A stretch of 60,697 nucleotides of DNA, taken from positions 1 to 60,697 of the forward strand of contig JAFWYM010000040.1 in assembly GCA_017517705.1 (NCBI GenBank), written 5' to 3'. This DNA comes from Alistipes sp. Its GTDB lineage: Bacteria > Bacteroidota > Bacteroidia > Bacteroidales > Rikenellaceae. Below the pieces are notes generated by a model that saw only the letters and a program-made list of their open reading frames with translations, did not search any database and had not been told where the DNA came from. Every line of letters starts with the position of its first letter. Position 1 is the stretch's first letter. This document shows positions 46,151-54,384 of this stretch, piece by piece. The translations under genes and the position numbers were made by a program.

Positions 46151-47308
46151 CTATTCGTTGATGTCTACATTTATACGTCGGTAGCAGTTGAGTATGTTGT
46201 ATGCTGCCACCTCGGGGCGAAAGCGTGTCACGTAGCTCTTGCCGCGCTGCTTCATCCTCTGGCGCAGGTCGTCGTCCGAGGCTACGAGCTCTATGGCCTC
46301 GGCGAGGCCTTTGGCGTCGTTGCTCTCGACATATATCGAGTTGGAGCCTCCCGCCTCCTCGTGCGATGTGCCACGCGAGGCGATGACGGGTGTTTGGGTT
46401 GTGAGTGCCTCGACGATGGATGTGGCGAAGCCCTCGTATAGCGACATCTGTACGTATGCCTCGGCGAGCGTGTATAGTGCCACGCGGTGGGGTGTTGTCG
46501 CGGGCTCGACGATATGCAGGCGGTGGGCTATGCCGAGCTCCTCGGCGTGTGCTTGGAGCACGGCGGTATAGGCTGTTGTGCGCGATGCCACCACCAGGTG
46601 TATGTCGTCGGCCGCCATCGTGAGGGCGTCGAGGATGATGGCTGTATTCTTGCGCTGATGCTGCGTGCCAGCGGTGAGGATGAAGCGCTCGGGGAGGGAG
46701 TAGCGCTCTCTCACGGCCGCGAGCTCCTCGGCATTGGGTGTTATGCTGTAGGCGCGGTCGCAGCCACGGTAGATGACGTCTATCCTGTCGCTGTCGATGC
46801 CGAAGGCCTCGATAATCTCCCTCTTGAGGCTCTCGCTGAGGGCTATGATGCGGTCGGCGCGTTTCAGCGACGAGAGGGTCATCAGGCGTCGCGTGGCGCT
46901 CTCCACGGGATTCTGAAATACCTTGGTGCTGAGGTAGTCGAGCGAGTGTACTGTGACCACGGAGCGTATGTTGCGGCGTCCGAGGCCGTAGGGTAGGTGT
47001 TCGTCGAGGCTGTGGTATAGCTCCACGTCGCCACGCTCGAGGTCGCGCCCTATGGCATAGAGCCTCCATAGCCACGCCATCTTGCGCCATAGACGCCCAT
47101 CGGGGAGCATCGCCTCCACATTGTGGCGCAGGGCGAGGGCCTGGTAGTCGGCATTCGACGATAGGCTCTCGGCATAGAGACGGAAGTAACCGTGGCGCGG
47201 GCATGTCGCAGCCATCGCCTCGATGACATATCGCGAGTACGACGATAGCGCCGTATCGCCCTCGATGGCATGTCGGGCATCGAATCCTATGGTCACTGTT
47301 CGCTTCAT
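46151..47308 (-). CDS. Glycosyltransferase, GT4-like (group 1)
   Basis: 385 residues with a GT-B layout. N-terminal: TIGFDARHAIEGDTALSSYSRYV and SVVTVHSLDYLSTKVF; C-terminal: ILTAGTQHQRKNTAIILDAL and the nucleotide-sugar motif SLYEGFATSIVEALTTQTPVIAS with E-x7-E geometry. It probably adds a sugar to a surface polysaccharide or lipid. ATG at 47308 (MKRTVTIGFDARHA) is preferred over the GTG at 47329. A TACCTTTG -7 box is at 47349-47356. It is not linked to other glycan genes here. Confidence 0.88.
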   Translation of the reverse strand: MKRTVTIGFDARHAIEGDTALSSYSRYVIEAMAATCPRHGYFRLYAESLSSNADYQALALRHNVEAMLPDGRLWRKMAWLWRLYAIGRDLERGDVELYHSLDEHLPYGLGRRNIRSVVTVHSLDYLSTKVFQNPVESATRRLMTLSSLKRADRIIALSESLKREIIEAFGIDSDRIDVIYRGCDRAYSITPNAEELAAVRERYSLPERFILTAGTQHQRKNTAIILDALTMAADDIHLVVASRTTAYTAVLQAHAEELGIAHRLHIVEPATTPHRVALYTLAEAYVQMSLYEGFATSIVEALTTQTPVIASRGTSHEEAGGSNSIYVESNDAKGLAEAIELVASDDDLRQRMKQRGKSYVTRFRPEVAAYNILNCYRRINVDINE

Positions 47309-47348
47309 AATATACGTATGTACGCGCACACGTATGCGCGCATTGCCA

Positions 47349-47356
47349 CAAAGGTA
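47349..47356 (-). promoter_or_regulatory. -7 element of the GT4 gene
   Basis: TACCTTTG on the minus strand, 41 bases before the ATG. No -33 element at standard spacing. Confidence 0.4.
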
Positions 47357-47460
47357 ATACTTTTTTCCGAAAATACGATATGTAATGGGGATTTAGTGCC
47401 GAAAGTGGCCCTTGCTTTTTTTAGAATGACGTGAGCGGTTATCCTGTACGCCAGAATAAA

Positions 47461-47492
47461 ATTACTCACTCCTCACTCCTCACTCCTCATTG
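47461..47492. repeat. 7-mer array (CTCACTC)
   Basis: About four CACTCCT units, immediately beyond the 3' end of the ncRNA candidate. The same 7-mer borders other repeat islands. Confidence 0.7.
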
Positions 47493-47493
47493 A

Positions 47494-47651
47494 CAAAAAG
47501 TGGGCCTACCGAAAGATGTTCGACAGGTGACGAGTACCGCCGCCTCTCTTAGCAACAATACCCGCCACTCCGTGGAGCTGACGCCTATTGCCGCAATCCT
47601 TCGATAGGCCCTTCCAACCTAAAACTACTAACCTAATTGAACCTTAAAACT
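47494..47651 (-). ncRNA. Structured non-coding RNA candidate
   Basis: A non-coding interval with a perfect promoter and strong folding. On the minus strand, P1 GGGCCTATCGAAGGAT (47611-47596) pairs with ATCTTTCGGTAGGCCC (47517-47502) with two non-Watson-Crick positions. P2 GCGGCAATA (47594-47586) pairs fully with TATTGTTGC (47560-47552) using two G-U pairs. A CTCCACGGAG hairpin caps P2 (47577-47568). P1 is followed by ACTTTTTG, a terminator-like end. A 40-base AU-rich 5' tail precedes P1. Length is about 158. There is no long reading frame. It lacks the SRP, RNase P and tmRNA signature sequences; a Bacteroidales 6S-like RNA is one possibility but not shown. Confidence 0.65.
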
Positions 47652-47657
47652 TCGCTG

Positions 47658-47689
47658 CAAAGGTAAGGGGTATTTTTTAAATAAACAAA
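47658..47689 (-). promoter_or_regulatory. Promoter of the ncRNA candidate
   Basis: Minus strand TTTG (47689-47686), 20 bases, TACCTTTG (47665-47658), an ideal match; predicted start near 47651. Confidence 0.7.
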
Positions 47690-47744
47690 TAATTTACTAA
47701 AAAGTTTTAATAATTTTCTTAAGAATTTTAGATTGGGAGCTATG

Positions 47745-48041
47745 AACAATGAGTAGTGAGGAGTGAGCAGTGAGTAGTGAGTAGTGAGTAGTGGTTCTGG
47801 GTAGTATGGGTAGTATGGGTAGTTATGGGTAGTTATCTGTTAGCGCTCTACCCAATCTCCCCAGACTACCCACTCTACCCTGGCTCCACATAACTGCGCT
47901 ATTAGTCATAGGGAATATAGGGAATTTAAGGAATTTAGGGAAATTAGTGAATTATCGTTTTCCCTAAACTCCCTAAACTCCCTAAACTCCCTAAACTCCC
48001 TATTAATTACTCACTACTCACTCCTCACTACTCACTACTCA
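47745..48041. repeat. Repeat island 2
   Basis: No gene. In order: 7-mer array (GAGTAGT) at 47750-47793; GGGTAGTAT units; one 78-base unit at 47832-47909; TTTAGGGAA units; core TTAGTGAATTATCGTTTTCC at 47944-47963; inverted CCCTAAACT units to about 48000; 7-mer array (ACTCACT) to 48041, ending at the ATPase stop codon. Same order of parts as island 1. Confidence 0.85.
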
Positions 48042-49283
48042 CTAAAATGGTGCATCATCGTCGTCCCAGGCTGCCATGCTCTGCTTGCAGCTCGGCTCTA
48101 CGGGTATCTCGCTCTGCTGTGGCGGTGGAGTAACAGGAGTAACAGGAGTAACAGGTACCCCCACCCCTGTTACTCTGTTACTCTTGTTACTCTTGTTACT
48201 AAGGGAGTCAAAAGTCGCCACTAGGTTTCCCTTTTGGCATATAAAGCCGCGGTCGAGGTCGCGCTTAATCTTCATCTGCGCAGCCCTGTTGCTCACGCCT
48301 TGAAGCTCCATAATCTTCTTGACCAGCGTACTACGCTCGATAGTGCCACCGTACATATCCTCGAGTATGGCCACAACCTCGGGACGCCTATCCTCCTCTA
48401 TGGAGGTTGGTATGTCGCATAGCTCGGGGATGCCCTCGTCGTTGATGGTGAAGGCGAAGCGCTCGAAGGGCTCATTACGGCAGTACTGAGGCTCGACAAT
48501 CGAGGTGTCGCCGGCGCGGTGTACGAAGATTACCGTCTCGGCCTTGCGCAGCAGCGACGAGCCGAGGTGGCCACGTGCCTTGTCGCTACCAGGATTGGTG
48601 TGTAGTACACATATTATATGTGTCTGGGCCATCGTCGAGAGCGCCATGAGTTCCATGACCAGGGCATCGCTCTCCTCAAGGTCGTTGGTATTGCGCTGCA
48701 GGTCGGCAATGCCGTCGATGACGACGATGTCGTAGGGCATAAGGCTCATGGCATCGAGCATCCTCGCCTTACGCTCCGCGGGTGAGAGCTCACGTAGCGC
48801 CAATGTCGTAAGGCGTGGCTCGAAGCTGGAGCCTCCGAGCTTAGCGCCCGTCATCCTGCTTATGCGATCCACAACCTTGCGCACATGACGCTCACCCTGC
48901 TCGGTATCTACCCATAACACGTTAATGTTGTCACACTTATCAACATTAGCGAAGTTATTTATGCCCTTAAAGGGCATGGCCATGGCGGAGGCTACAAGAG
49001 CAGAGGCGAGAAATGTCTTTTTACTCTTCGCCTCGCCACAGATAGCCGATATGTTGCCTACGCTACATACGCAGCTATCATTAATGCTAATTAGTGGCTT
49101 TAGCTCTGGTAGCTGCTTCGTCATGTCGACGACGTAGGGGTGTATGCGCTCCTCGGCCATCTCTTGCTCCCACTTCTTTATGGCCTTCTCGAGCGATATG
49201 CCTGTTAAGGAGTTGAACTCCTCGGGCATGGGCTTGTGCTGCTTGGCAATCCTTATGCGACTGCTCAATGATTCATTTAGCAT
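48042..49283 (-). CDS. AAA-type (RepA/RecA-fold) ATPase with a repeat-derived tail
   Basis: 413 residues. Walker A GEAKSKKT at 83-90 and Walker B YDIVVID at 184-190, with DTEQGERHV and HTNPGSDKARGHLGSS between and after, match the AAA_25/RepA-like ATPases common on Bacteroidetes mobile elements. A winged-helix-like segment (about 300-350, TLVKKIMELQGVSNRAAQMKI) follows. From residue 360 the tail reads SLSNKSNKSNRV then VTPVTPVTPP and is encoded by the GTAAC 9-mer array at 48129-48200; the same array occurs in non-coding DNA at 49835-50018. The last residues are acidic (WDDDDAPF). It stands alone, so a remnant of a mobile element is possible. Confidence 0.8.
   Translation of the reverse strand: MLNESLSSRIRIAKQHKPMPEEFNSLTGISLEKAIKKWEQEMAEERIHPYVVDMTKQLPELKPLISINDSCVCSVGNISAICGEAKSKKTFLASALVASAMAMPFKGINNFANVDKCDNINVLWVDTEQGERHVRKVVDRISRMTGAKLGGSSFEPRLTTLALRELSPAERKARMLDAMSLMPYDIVVIDGIADLQRNTNDLEESDALVMELMALSTMAQTHIICVLHTNPGSDKARGHLGSSLLRKAETVIFVHRAGDTSIVEPQYCRNEPFERFAFTINDEGIPELCDIPTSIEEDRRPEVVAILEDMYGGTIERSTLVKKIMELQGVSNRAAQMKIKRDLDRGFICQKGNLVATFDSLSNKSNKSNRVTGVGVPVTPVTPVTPPPQQSEIPVEPSCKQSMAAWDDDDAPF
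48129..48200. repeat. GTAAC-family inverted 9-mer array inside the ATPase gene
   Basis: Left units GAGTAACAG (48129-48153), core GGTACCCCCACCCC (48154-48167), right units TGTTACTCT (48168-48200). It is the inverted counterpart of the array at 49835. Nine-base units keep the reading frame. Confidence 0.85.
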
Positions 49284-49320
49284 AATGATTAATATTTAAG
49301 ATGTTATATATGTATGATTG

Positions 49321-49349
49321 ACCGTGATGGCAGATGTGCCAGCCACGGT
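49321..49349 (-). promoter_or_regulatory. Imperfect palindrome at the ATPase transcription start
   Basis: ACCGTG and TGGC (49321-49326, 49328-49331) pair with GCCA and CACGGT (49338-49341, 49344-49349). It begins one base downstream of the -7 box, so it would cover the start site as an operator, or form a 5' hairpin in the message. Confidence 0.5.
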
Positions 49350-49350
49350 G

Positions 49351-49381
49351 CAAATATACATCATCAGAAGGCCGTTGTCAA
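49351..49381 (-). promoter_or_regulatory. Promoter of the ATPase gene
   Basis: Minus strand TTG (49381-49379), 20 bases, TATATTTG (49358-49351). Confidence 0.55.
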
Positions 49382-49429
49382 GTATTTTAACTATAAATTT
49401 TTTCTATATTTTTTAGAAAGCGTGTAGGG

Positions 49430-49834
49430 CGGTAAGAGAGGCATAACGTAGAGCGCAGTTATGGGGAGCCTGGGTAGAGTGGGTAGAGTGGGTAGAATGG
49501 GTAAAGCGCTAACAGATAACTACCCATATTCCCCATACTACCCATACTCCCCATACTCCCCATATTCCCCATACTACCCATAACTAATAGCGCAATTATG
49601 GGGAGCCTGGGTAGAATGGGTAGAGTGGGTAGACTGGGTAAAGCGCTAACAGGTACTACCCATACTACCCATATTACCCACACTCCCCATACTACCCATA
49701 ACTAAAAGCGCAGTTATGGGGAGCCTGGGTAGAGTGGGTAGACTGGGTAGAGCGCTAACAGATAACTACCCATATTCCCCACACTACCCATACTACCCAT
49801 TAATTACTCACTACTCACTACTCACTACTCACTT
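49430..49834. repeat. Repeat island 3, G-rich part
   Basis: No gene. Three 78-base-type units in the opposite orientation to islands 1 and 2: 49443-49520, 49580-49656 (one base shorter in an arm) and 49698-49766 (69 bases, one 9-mer fewer). They are separated by TACCCATAC and CCCCATACT units. A 7-mer array (ACTCACT) fills 49806-49834. The island lies between divergent genes, upstream of both. Confidence 0.85.
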
Positions 49835-50018
49835 AGTAACAGGAGTAACAAGAGTAACAGAGTAACAGGGGTGGGGGTACCTGTTACTCCTGTTACTCTT
49901 GTTACTCTTGTTACTCCTGTTACTCTTGTTACTCTTGTTACTCTTGTTACTCTTGTTACTCTTGTTACTCTTGTTACTCCTGTTACTCCTGTTACTCCTG
50001 TTACTCTTGTTACTCCTT
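49835..50018. repeat. GTAAC-family inverted 9-mer array, longest copy
   Basis: Left units AGTAACAGG (49835-49867), core GGGTGGGGGTACC (to 49881), then about fifteen TGTTACTCT/TGTTACTCC units to 50018. The core is the exact inverse of that inside the ATPase gene. Translated, it gives only NKSNRSN-type peptides. Confidence 0.9.
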
Positions 50019-50062
50019 ATCGATAATAGTGCTTTCGTGTAGCAATTATTAATTTTTTTTCG

Positions 50063-50070
50063 TATCTTTG
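50063..50070 (+). promoter_or_regulatory. -7 element of yebC
   Basis: TATCTTTG 62 bases before the ATG, preceded by a run of eight T residues. It starts 44 bases after the end of the GTAAC array. Confidence 0.5.
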
Positions 50071-50131
50071 CGCCATTATATATATACAAGAGGTATAGAT
50101 AGTTAAAAATCAAAATAAAAACACAACAATT

Positions 50132-50869
50132 ATGGGAAGAGCATTTGAGTATCGCAAGGCGAGAAAGATGAAGCGCTGGGGACACATGGCGCGCGTATTT
50201 ACGAAGATTGGCAAGGAGATAGAGATGGCAGTGAAGGCCTCGGGTCCCGACCCCGCATCGAACCTGCGCCTCCGTCTACTCATGCAGAACGCCAAGGCCG
50301 AGAATATGCCCAAGGAGAATGTCGAGCGTGCCATAAAGCGCGCTACGGACAAGGACTCGGCAGACTACAAGGAGATGATATACGAGGGTTATGGCCCTCA
50401 CGGCATCGCCGTATTGGTGGAGACAGCCACGGACAACACCAACCGCACGGTGGCATCGGTGCGCATGTACTTCAACAAGTATGGCGGCACGCTCGGAACA
50501 TCGGGCTCGGTAGGCTTCATGTTCGAGCATAAGTGCGTATTCAAGTTCAAGCCCACGGCGGGTGCCGACCTCGAGGAGATGGAGCTCGAGATGATTGACT
50601 TCGGTGTCGACGAGTTCTACGCCGAGGAGGGCGAGGTGACGGTATATGCCGCATACGAGTCTTTCGGCCAGATACAGACATGGATTGAGGCTAAGGGCTA
50701 CGAGCTCGTCTCGGGTGAGGCCGTGCGCATACCCACAGACACCAAGGAGCTGAGCCCCGAGGAGCGCGAGGCGGTGAACAAGCTCATCGAGCACCTCGAG
50801 GAGGATGACGACGTGACAAACGTATACACCACAATGGCCGAGTCGGAGGATGACGACGCGGAGGAGTAG
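50132..50869 (+). CDS. yebC: YebC/PmpR-family protein
   Basis: 245 residues, full length. Starts MGRAFEYRKARKMKRWGHMARVFTKIGKEI, followed by NMPKENVERAIKRATD, YEGYGPHGIAVLVETATDN, NKYGGTLGTSGSVGFMFEHK and an acidic C-terminus. YebC proteins have been reported as transcription regulators and, more recently, as factors aiding translation of proline-rich stretches. It is followed by ileS after 29 bases, probably in one transcript. Confidence 0.94.
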   Translation: MGRAFEYRKARKMKRWGHMARVFTKIGKEIEMAVKASGPDPASNLRLRLLMQNAKAENMPKENVERAIKRATDKDSADYKEMIYEGYGPHGIAVLVETATDNTNRTVASVRMYFNKYGGTLGTSGSVGFMFEHKCVFKFKPTAGADLEEMELEMIDFGVDEFYAEEGEVTVYAAYESFGQIQTWIEAKGYELVSGEAVRIPTDTKELSPEEREAVNKLIEHLEEDDDVTNVYTTMAESEDDDAEE

Positions 50870-50898
50870 TAACAAACATTAATCACACGATAAAGGTA

Positions 50899-53800
50899 AT
50901 GAGTAAGTTTCAAGAGTATAAGGGTTTAGACCTCGCAGGCGTGGCCGACGACGTGCTCAAGCGCTGGACCGAGGATGACACCTTCCACAAGAGCATAACG
51001 ACACGCGAGGGTCACCCCACATTCGTATTCTACGAGGGTCCCCCCTCGGCAAACGGCACCCCGGGCATCCACCACGTGATGGCGCGTACCATCAAGGATG
51101 TATTCTGCCGCTTCAAGACACAGCAGGGCTACCTCGTACACCGCAAGGCGGGATGGGACACACACGGACTCCCCGTGGAGCTCGGCGTGGAGAAGAAGCT
51201 CGGCATAACAAAGGAGGATATAGGCAAGAAGATAACCATCGAGGAGTACAACCGCCAGTGCCGCGAGGCCGTGATGGAGTTCACCGACATCTGGGAGGAC
51301 CTCACACGCAAGATGGGCTACTGGGTGAACATGGACGACCCCTATATCACCTACGACAACAAGTTTATCGAGACGCTATGGTGGCTCCTCAAGCAGCTCT
51401 ACGACAAGAACCTCCTCTACAAGGGCTACACCATACAGCCCTACTCGCCCGCAGCGGGCACGGGACTCTCGACACACGAGCTCAACCAGCCGGGCTGCTA
51501 CCGCGATGTTAAGGATACCACCTGCACGGCGCAGTTCCGCATCCTCGACCCCAAGGCCGAGATGGAGGGCTGGGGCACGCCCGTATTCCTTGCGTGGACG
51601 ACAACACCGTGGACGCTACCCTCGAATACGGCACTCTGCGTAGGCCCCAAGATTGACTACGTGGCGGTGCGCACCTTCAACCCCTACACTGCAGAGAAGA
51701 TTACGGCTGTCGTTGCTGAGCCTCTGTTGTACTCACTCTTCAACAAGAAGGCCGAGGGCATAGCCCTTAGCGAGTATAAGGCGGGCGATAAGCTCATACC
51801 CTTCGAGGTTGTGGGTAAGTGGCGTGGCACGGAGCTCGAGGGCATGCACTACGAGCAGCTCTTGCCGTGGGTTAAGCCCGTGGAGGCTGACGAGAAGGGC
51901 AACTGGAAGGAGGCCTCGGCCAAGGCCTTCCGCGTAATCCTCGGCGACTATGTGACGACGGAGGATGGTACGGGTATAGTACACATCGCGCCCACGTTTG
52001 GTGCCGACGATGCCTTCGTGGCACGTCAGGCAGGCATACCGTCGCTCTTCATGATAAACAAGCGCGGTGAGACACGCCCCATGGTCGACTTTGCGGGTAA
52101 GTTCTACCTCAAGGCCGAGCTCGACGATGCGTTTGTTAAGGAGTGCGTAGATGGCGCCTATGACGAGTATGAGGGACGCTTCGTGAAGAACGCCTACGAC
52201 CCGCAGTTCACCGTCGATGGTCGCTACGACGAGAAGGCTGCGCAGGCTGCCGAGAACCTCGACATATACATCTCGCTCAAGCTCAAGGAGGCAAACAAGG
52301 CGTTCAAGATTGAGAAGCACACGCACAACTATCCCCACTGCTGGAGAACGGATAAGCCCGTGTTGTACTACCCCTTGGATTCGTGGTTCATACGTACCAC
52401 GGCGCTCCGCGAGCGTATGATGGAGCTCAACAAGACCATCTACTGGAAGCCCGAGTCTACGGGCACGGGACGCTTCGGCAAGTGGCTCGAGAATATCAAC
52501 GACTGGAACCTCTCGCGCTCGCGCTTCTGGGGCACGCCGCTACCCATCTGGGCTACGGAGGATAGAACGGAGCTTAAGTGTATAGGCTCTGTCGAGGAGC
52601 TCATCGCTGAGATTGAGAAGGCTGTTGCTGCCGGCGTTATGGCCGAGAACCCATATAAGAACTTCAAGGTGGGCGATATGTCTAAGGAGAACTACTCGAC
52701 CGAGAACATCGACCTCCACCGCCCCTATGTCGACAGCATCGTCTTGGTGTCGTCGAAGGGTGAGCCTATGCGTCGTGAGCCCGACCTCATCGACGTATGG
52801 TTCGACTCGGGAGCCATGCCCTACGCTCAGGTACACTACCCCTTCGAGAATAAGGAGGGCTTCGACCAGATATACCCCGCGGACTTCATCGCCGAGGGTG
52901 TCGACCAGACACGCGGATGGTTCTACACGTTGCACGCCATCGCCACGATGTTGTTCGACTCTGTGGCGTTCAAGAACATCATCTCTAACGGCCTCGTGTT
53001 GGACAAGAACGGCAATAAGATGTCTAAGCGTCTGGGTAATGCCGTAGACCCCTTCGAGGTGCTTAAGAAGTATGGTGCCGATGCTACGCGCTGGTATATG
53101 ATATCTAACTCGCAGCCGTGGGACAACCTCAAGTTCGATGTCGACGGTGTCGACGAGTGCCGCCGTAAGTTCTTCGGCACGCTCTACAACACCTACTCGT
53201 TCTTCGCCCTCTATGCCAACATCGACGGCTTCACGGGCAAGGAGCAGGAGATTCCCGTTGCTTCGCGCCCCGAGATTGACCGCTGGATACTCTCGGAGCT
53301 CAACTCTATGGTTCGCGATGTCACCGCCTACCTCGAGGACTACGACCCCACACCTGCGGCACGCCGCATCGATGGCTTCGTGGGCGAGCTGCTCTCGAAC
53401 TGGTATGTGCGCCTCAACCGTAAGCGCTTCTGGGGTGGCACGATGACCGAGGATAAGCTCGCAGCATATCAGACGCTCTACACATGTCTGGAGACCGTGG
53501 CTATGGCCGCTGCGCCCATCGCTCCGTTCCTCACCGACCGCATATTCACGGATCTCAATGCCGTGAGTGGCCGCCATACGGAGTCGAGCGTACACCTCGC
53601 GGAGTACCCCACATGCAACGAGGCACTCATCGACGCGGAGCTCGAGGCTATGATGTCGTTGGCACAGCGCACATCATCGATGGTCTTGGCACTACGTCGT
53701 AAGGTCAACATCAAGGTGCGCCAGCCGTTGCAGAAGATTATCATCCCCGTCTTGGATAAGACCATGGCTAAGCATATCGAGGCGGTGCGCCCGCTCATCA

Positions 53801-54384
53801 TGAACGAGGTGAATGTTAAGGACATAGAGCTTATCTCGGATACCACGGGCATCATCACCAAGCGCATAAAGCTCAACTTCAAGACCTTCTGCCAGCGCTA
53901 TGCACAGCTTGCGAAGGCCATGTCGGCACTTGTCGCCACGTTTACGCAGGAGCAGATTGCCGCTATCGAGGCAAATGCCGAGACCGTTCTCGAGGTTGCG
54001 GGCCAGCAGGTCACCGTCACGGCTGCCGACTTCGACATCACGAGCGAGGATATGCCCGGATGGTTGGTGTCATCGGAGGGTAAGCTCACCGTGGCCTTGG
54101 ATATAACCATCAGCGAGGAGCTTCGCCGTGAGGGTGTCGCCCGCGAGCTTGTCAACCGCATACAGAACATACGTAAGGATTCGGGCTTCGAGGTTACGGA
54201 TAAGATACGTGTGGAGATTGAGGCCACCGCAGCTACGACTACGGCAGTTGAGAGCTTCGCCGAGTATATCGCACAGCAGACGTTAGCATTGGATGTCAAG
54301 GCTGTTGCCGCACCCCAGGGCGCGTTTGTTGTCGACAGCGACCTCGACGACGAGCCTCTGAAGATTGCCGTCACCAAGGCGTAA
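50899..54384 (+). CDS. ileS: Isoleucyl-tRNA synthetase
   Basis: Charges tRNA-Ile and edits valine. 1161 residues, the long form found in Bacteroidetes. Seen: PPSANGTPGIHHV (HIGH-type motif), the editing-domain region WTTTPWTLPSNTALCVG, DVWFDSGAMPYAQ, KMSKR at 707-711 and the anticodon-binding domain; a C-terminal domain reaches DLDDEPLKIAVTKA. The final zinc-binding cysteines of the E. coli type are absent, as expected for the long form. A partial 78-base repeat begins directly at the stop codon. Confidence 0.97.
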   Translation: MSKFQEYKGLDLAGVADDVLKRWTEDDTFHKSITTREGHPTFVFYEGPPSANGTPGIHHVMARTIKDVFCRFKTQQGYLVHRKAGWDTHGLPVELGVEKKLGITKEDIGKKITIEEYNRQCREAVMEFTDIWEDLTRKMGYWVNMDDPYITYDNKFIETLWWLLKQLYDKNLLYKGYTIQPYSPAAGTGLSTHELNQPGCYRDVKDTTCTAQFRILDPKAEMEGWGTPVFLAWTTTPWTLPSNTALCVGPKIDYVAVRTFNPYTAEKITAVVAEPLLYSLFNKKAEGIALSEYKAGDKLIPFEVVGKWRGTELEGMHYEQLLPWVKPVEADEKGNWKEASAKAFRVILGDYVTTEDGTGIVHIAPTFGADDAFVARQAGIPSLFMINKRGETRPMVDFAGKFYLKAELDDAFVKECVDGAYDEYEGRFVKNAYDPQFTVDGRYDEKAAQAAENLDIYISLKLKEANKAFKIEKHTHNYPHCWRTDKPVLYYPLDSWFIRTTALRERMMELNKTIYWKPESTGTGRFGKWLENINDWNLSRSRFWGTPLPIWATEDRTELKCIGSVEELIAEIEKAVAAGVMAENPYKNFKVGDMSKENYSTENIDLHRPYVDSIVLVSSKGEPMRREPDLIDVWFDSGAMPYAQVHYPFENKEGFDQIYPADFIAEGVDQTRGWFYTLHAIATMLFDSVAFKNIISNGLVLDKNGNKMSKRLGNAVDPFEVLKKYGADATRWYMISNSQPWDNLKFDVDGVDECRRKFFGTLYNTYSFFALYANIDGFTGKEQEIPVASRPEIDRWILSELNSMVRDVTAYLEDYDPTPAARRIDGFVGELLSNWYVRLNRKRFWGGTMTEDKLAAYQTLYTCLETVAMAAAPIAPFLTDRIFTDLNAVSGRHTESSVHLAEYPTCNEALIDAELEAMMSLAQRTSSMVLALRRKVNIKVRQPLQKIIIPVLDKTMAKHIEAVRPLIMNEVNVKDIELISDTTGIITKRIKLNFKTFCQRYAQLAKAMSALVATFTQEQIAAIEANAETVLEVAGQQVTVTAADFDITSEDMPGWLVSSEGKLTVALDITISEELRREGVARELVNRIQNIRKDSGFEVTDKIRVEIEATAATTTAVESFAEYIAQQTLALDVKAVAAPQGAFVVDSDLDDEPLKIAVTKA

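Noticed and set aside
47494-47651. Naming the ncRNA as SRP RNA, RNase P RNA or tmRNA
   Set aside because: None of the diagnostic conserved sequences of those RNAs is visible and the size fits none of them well.
49835-50018. CRISPR array
   Set aside because: Units are 9 bases, contiguous and without unique spacers; no cas genes are nearby.
49459-50185. Frames giving GSMGNMGSMG and NKSNRSN peptides
   Set aside because: They are translations of 9-base tandem repeats without start signals or non-repeat sequence.
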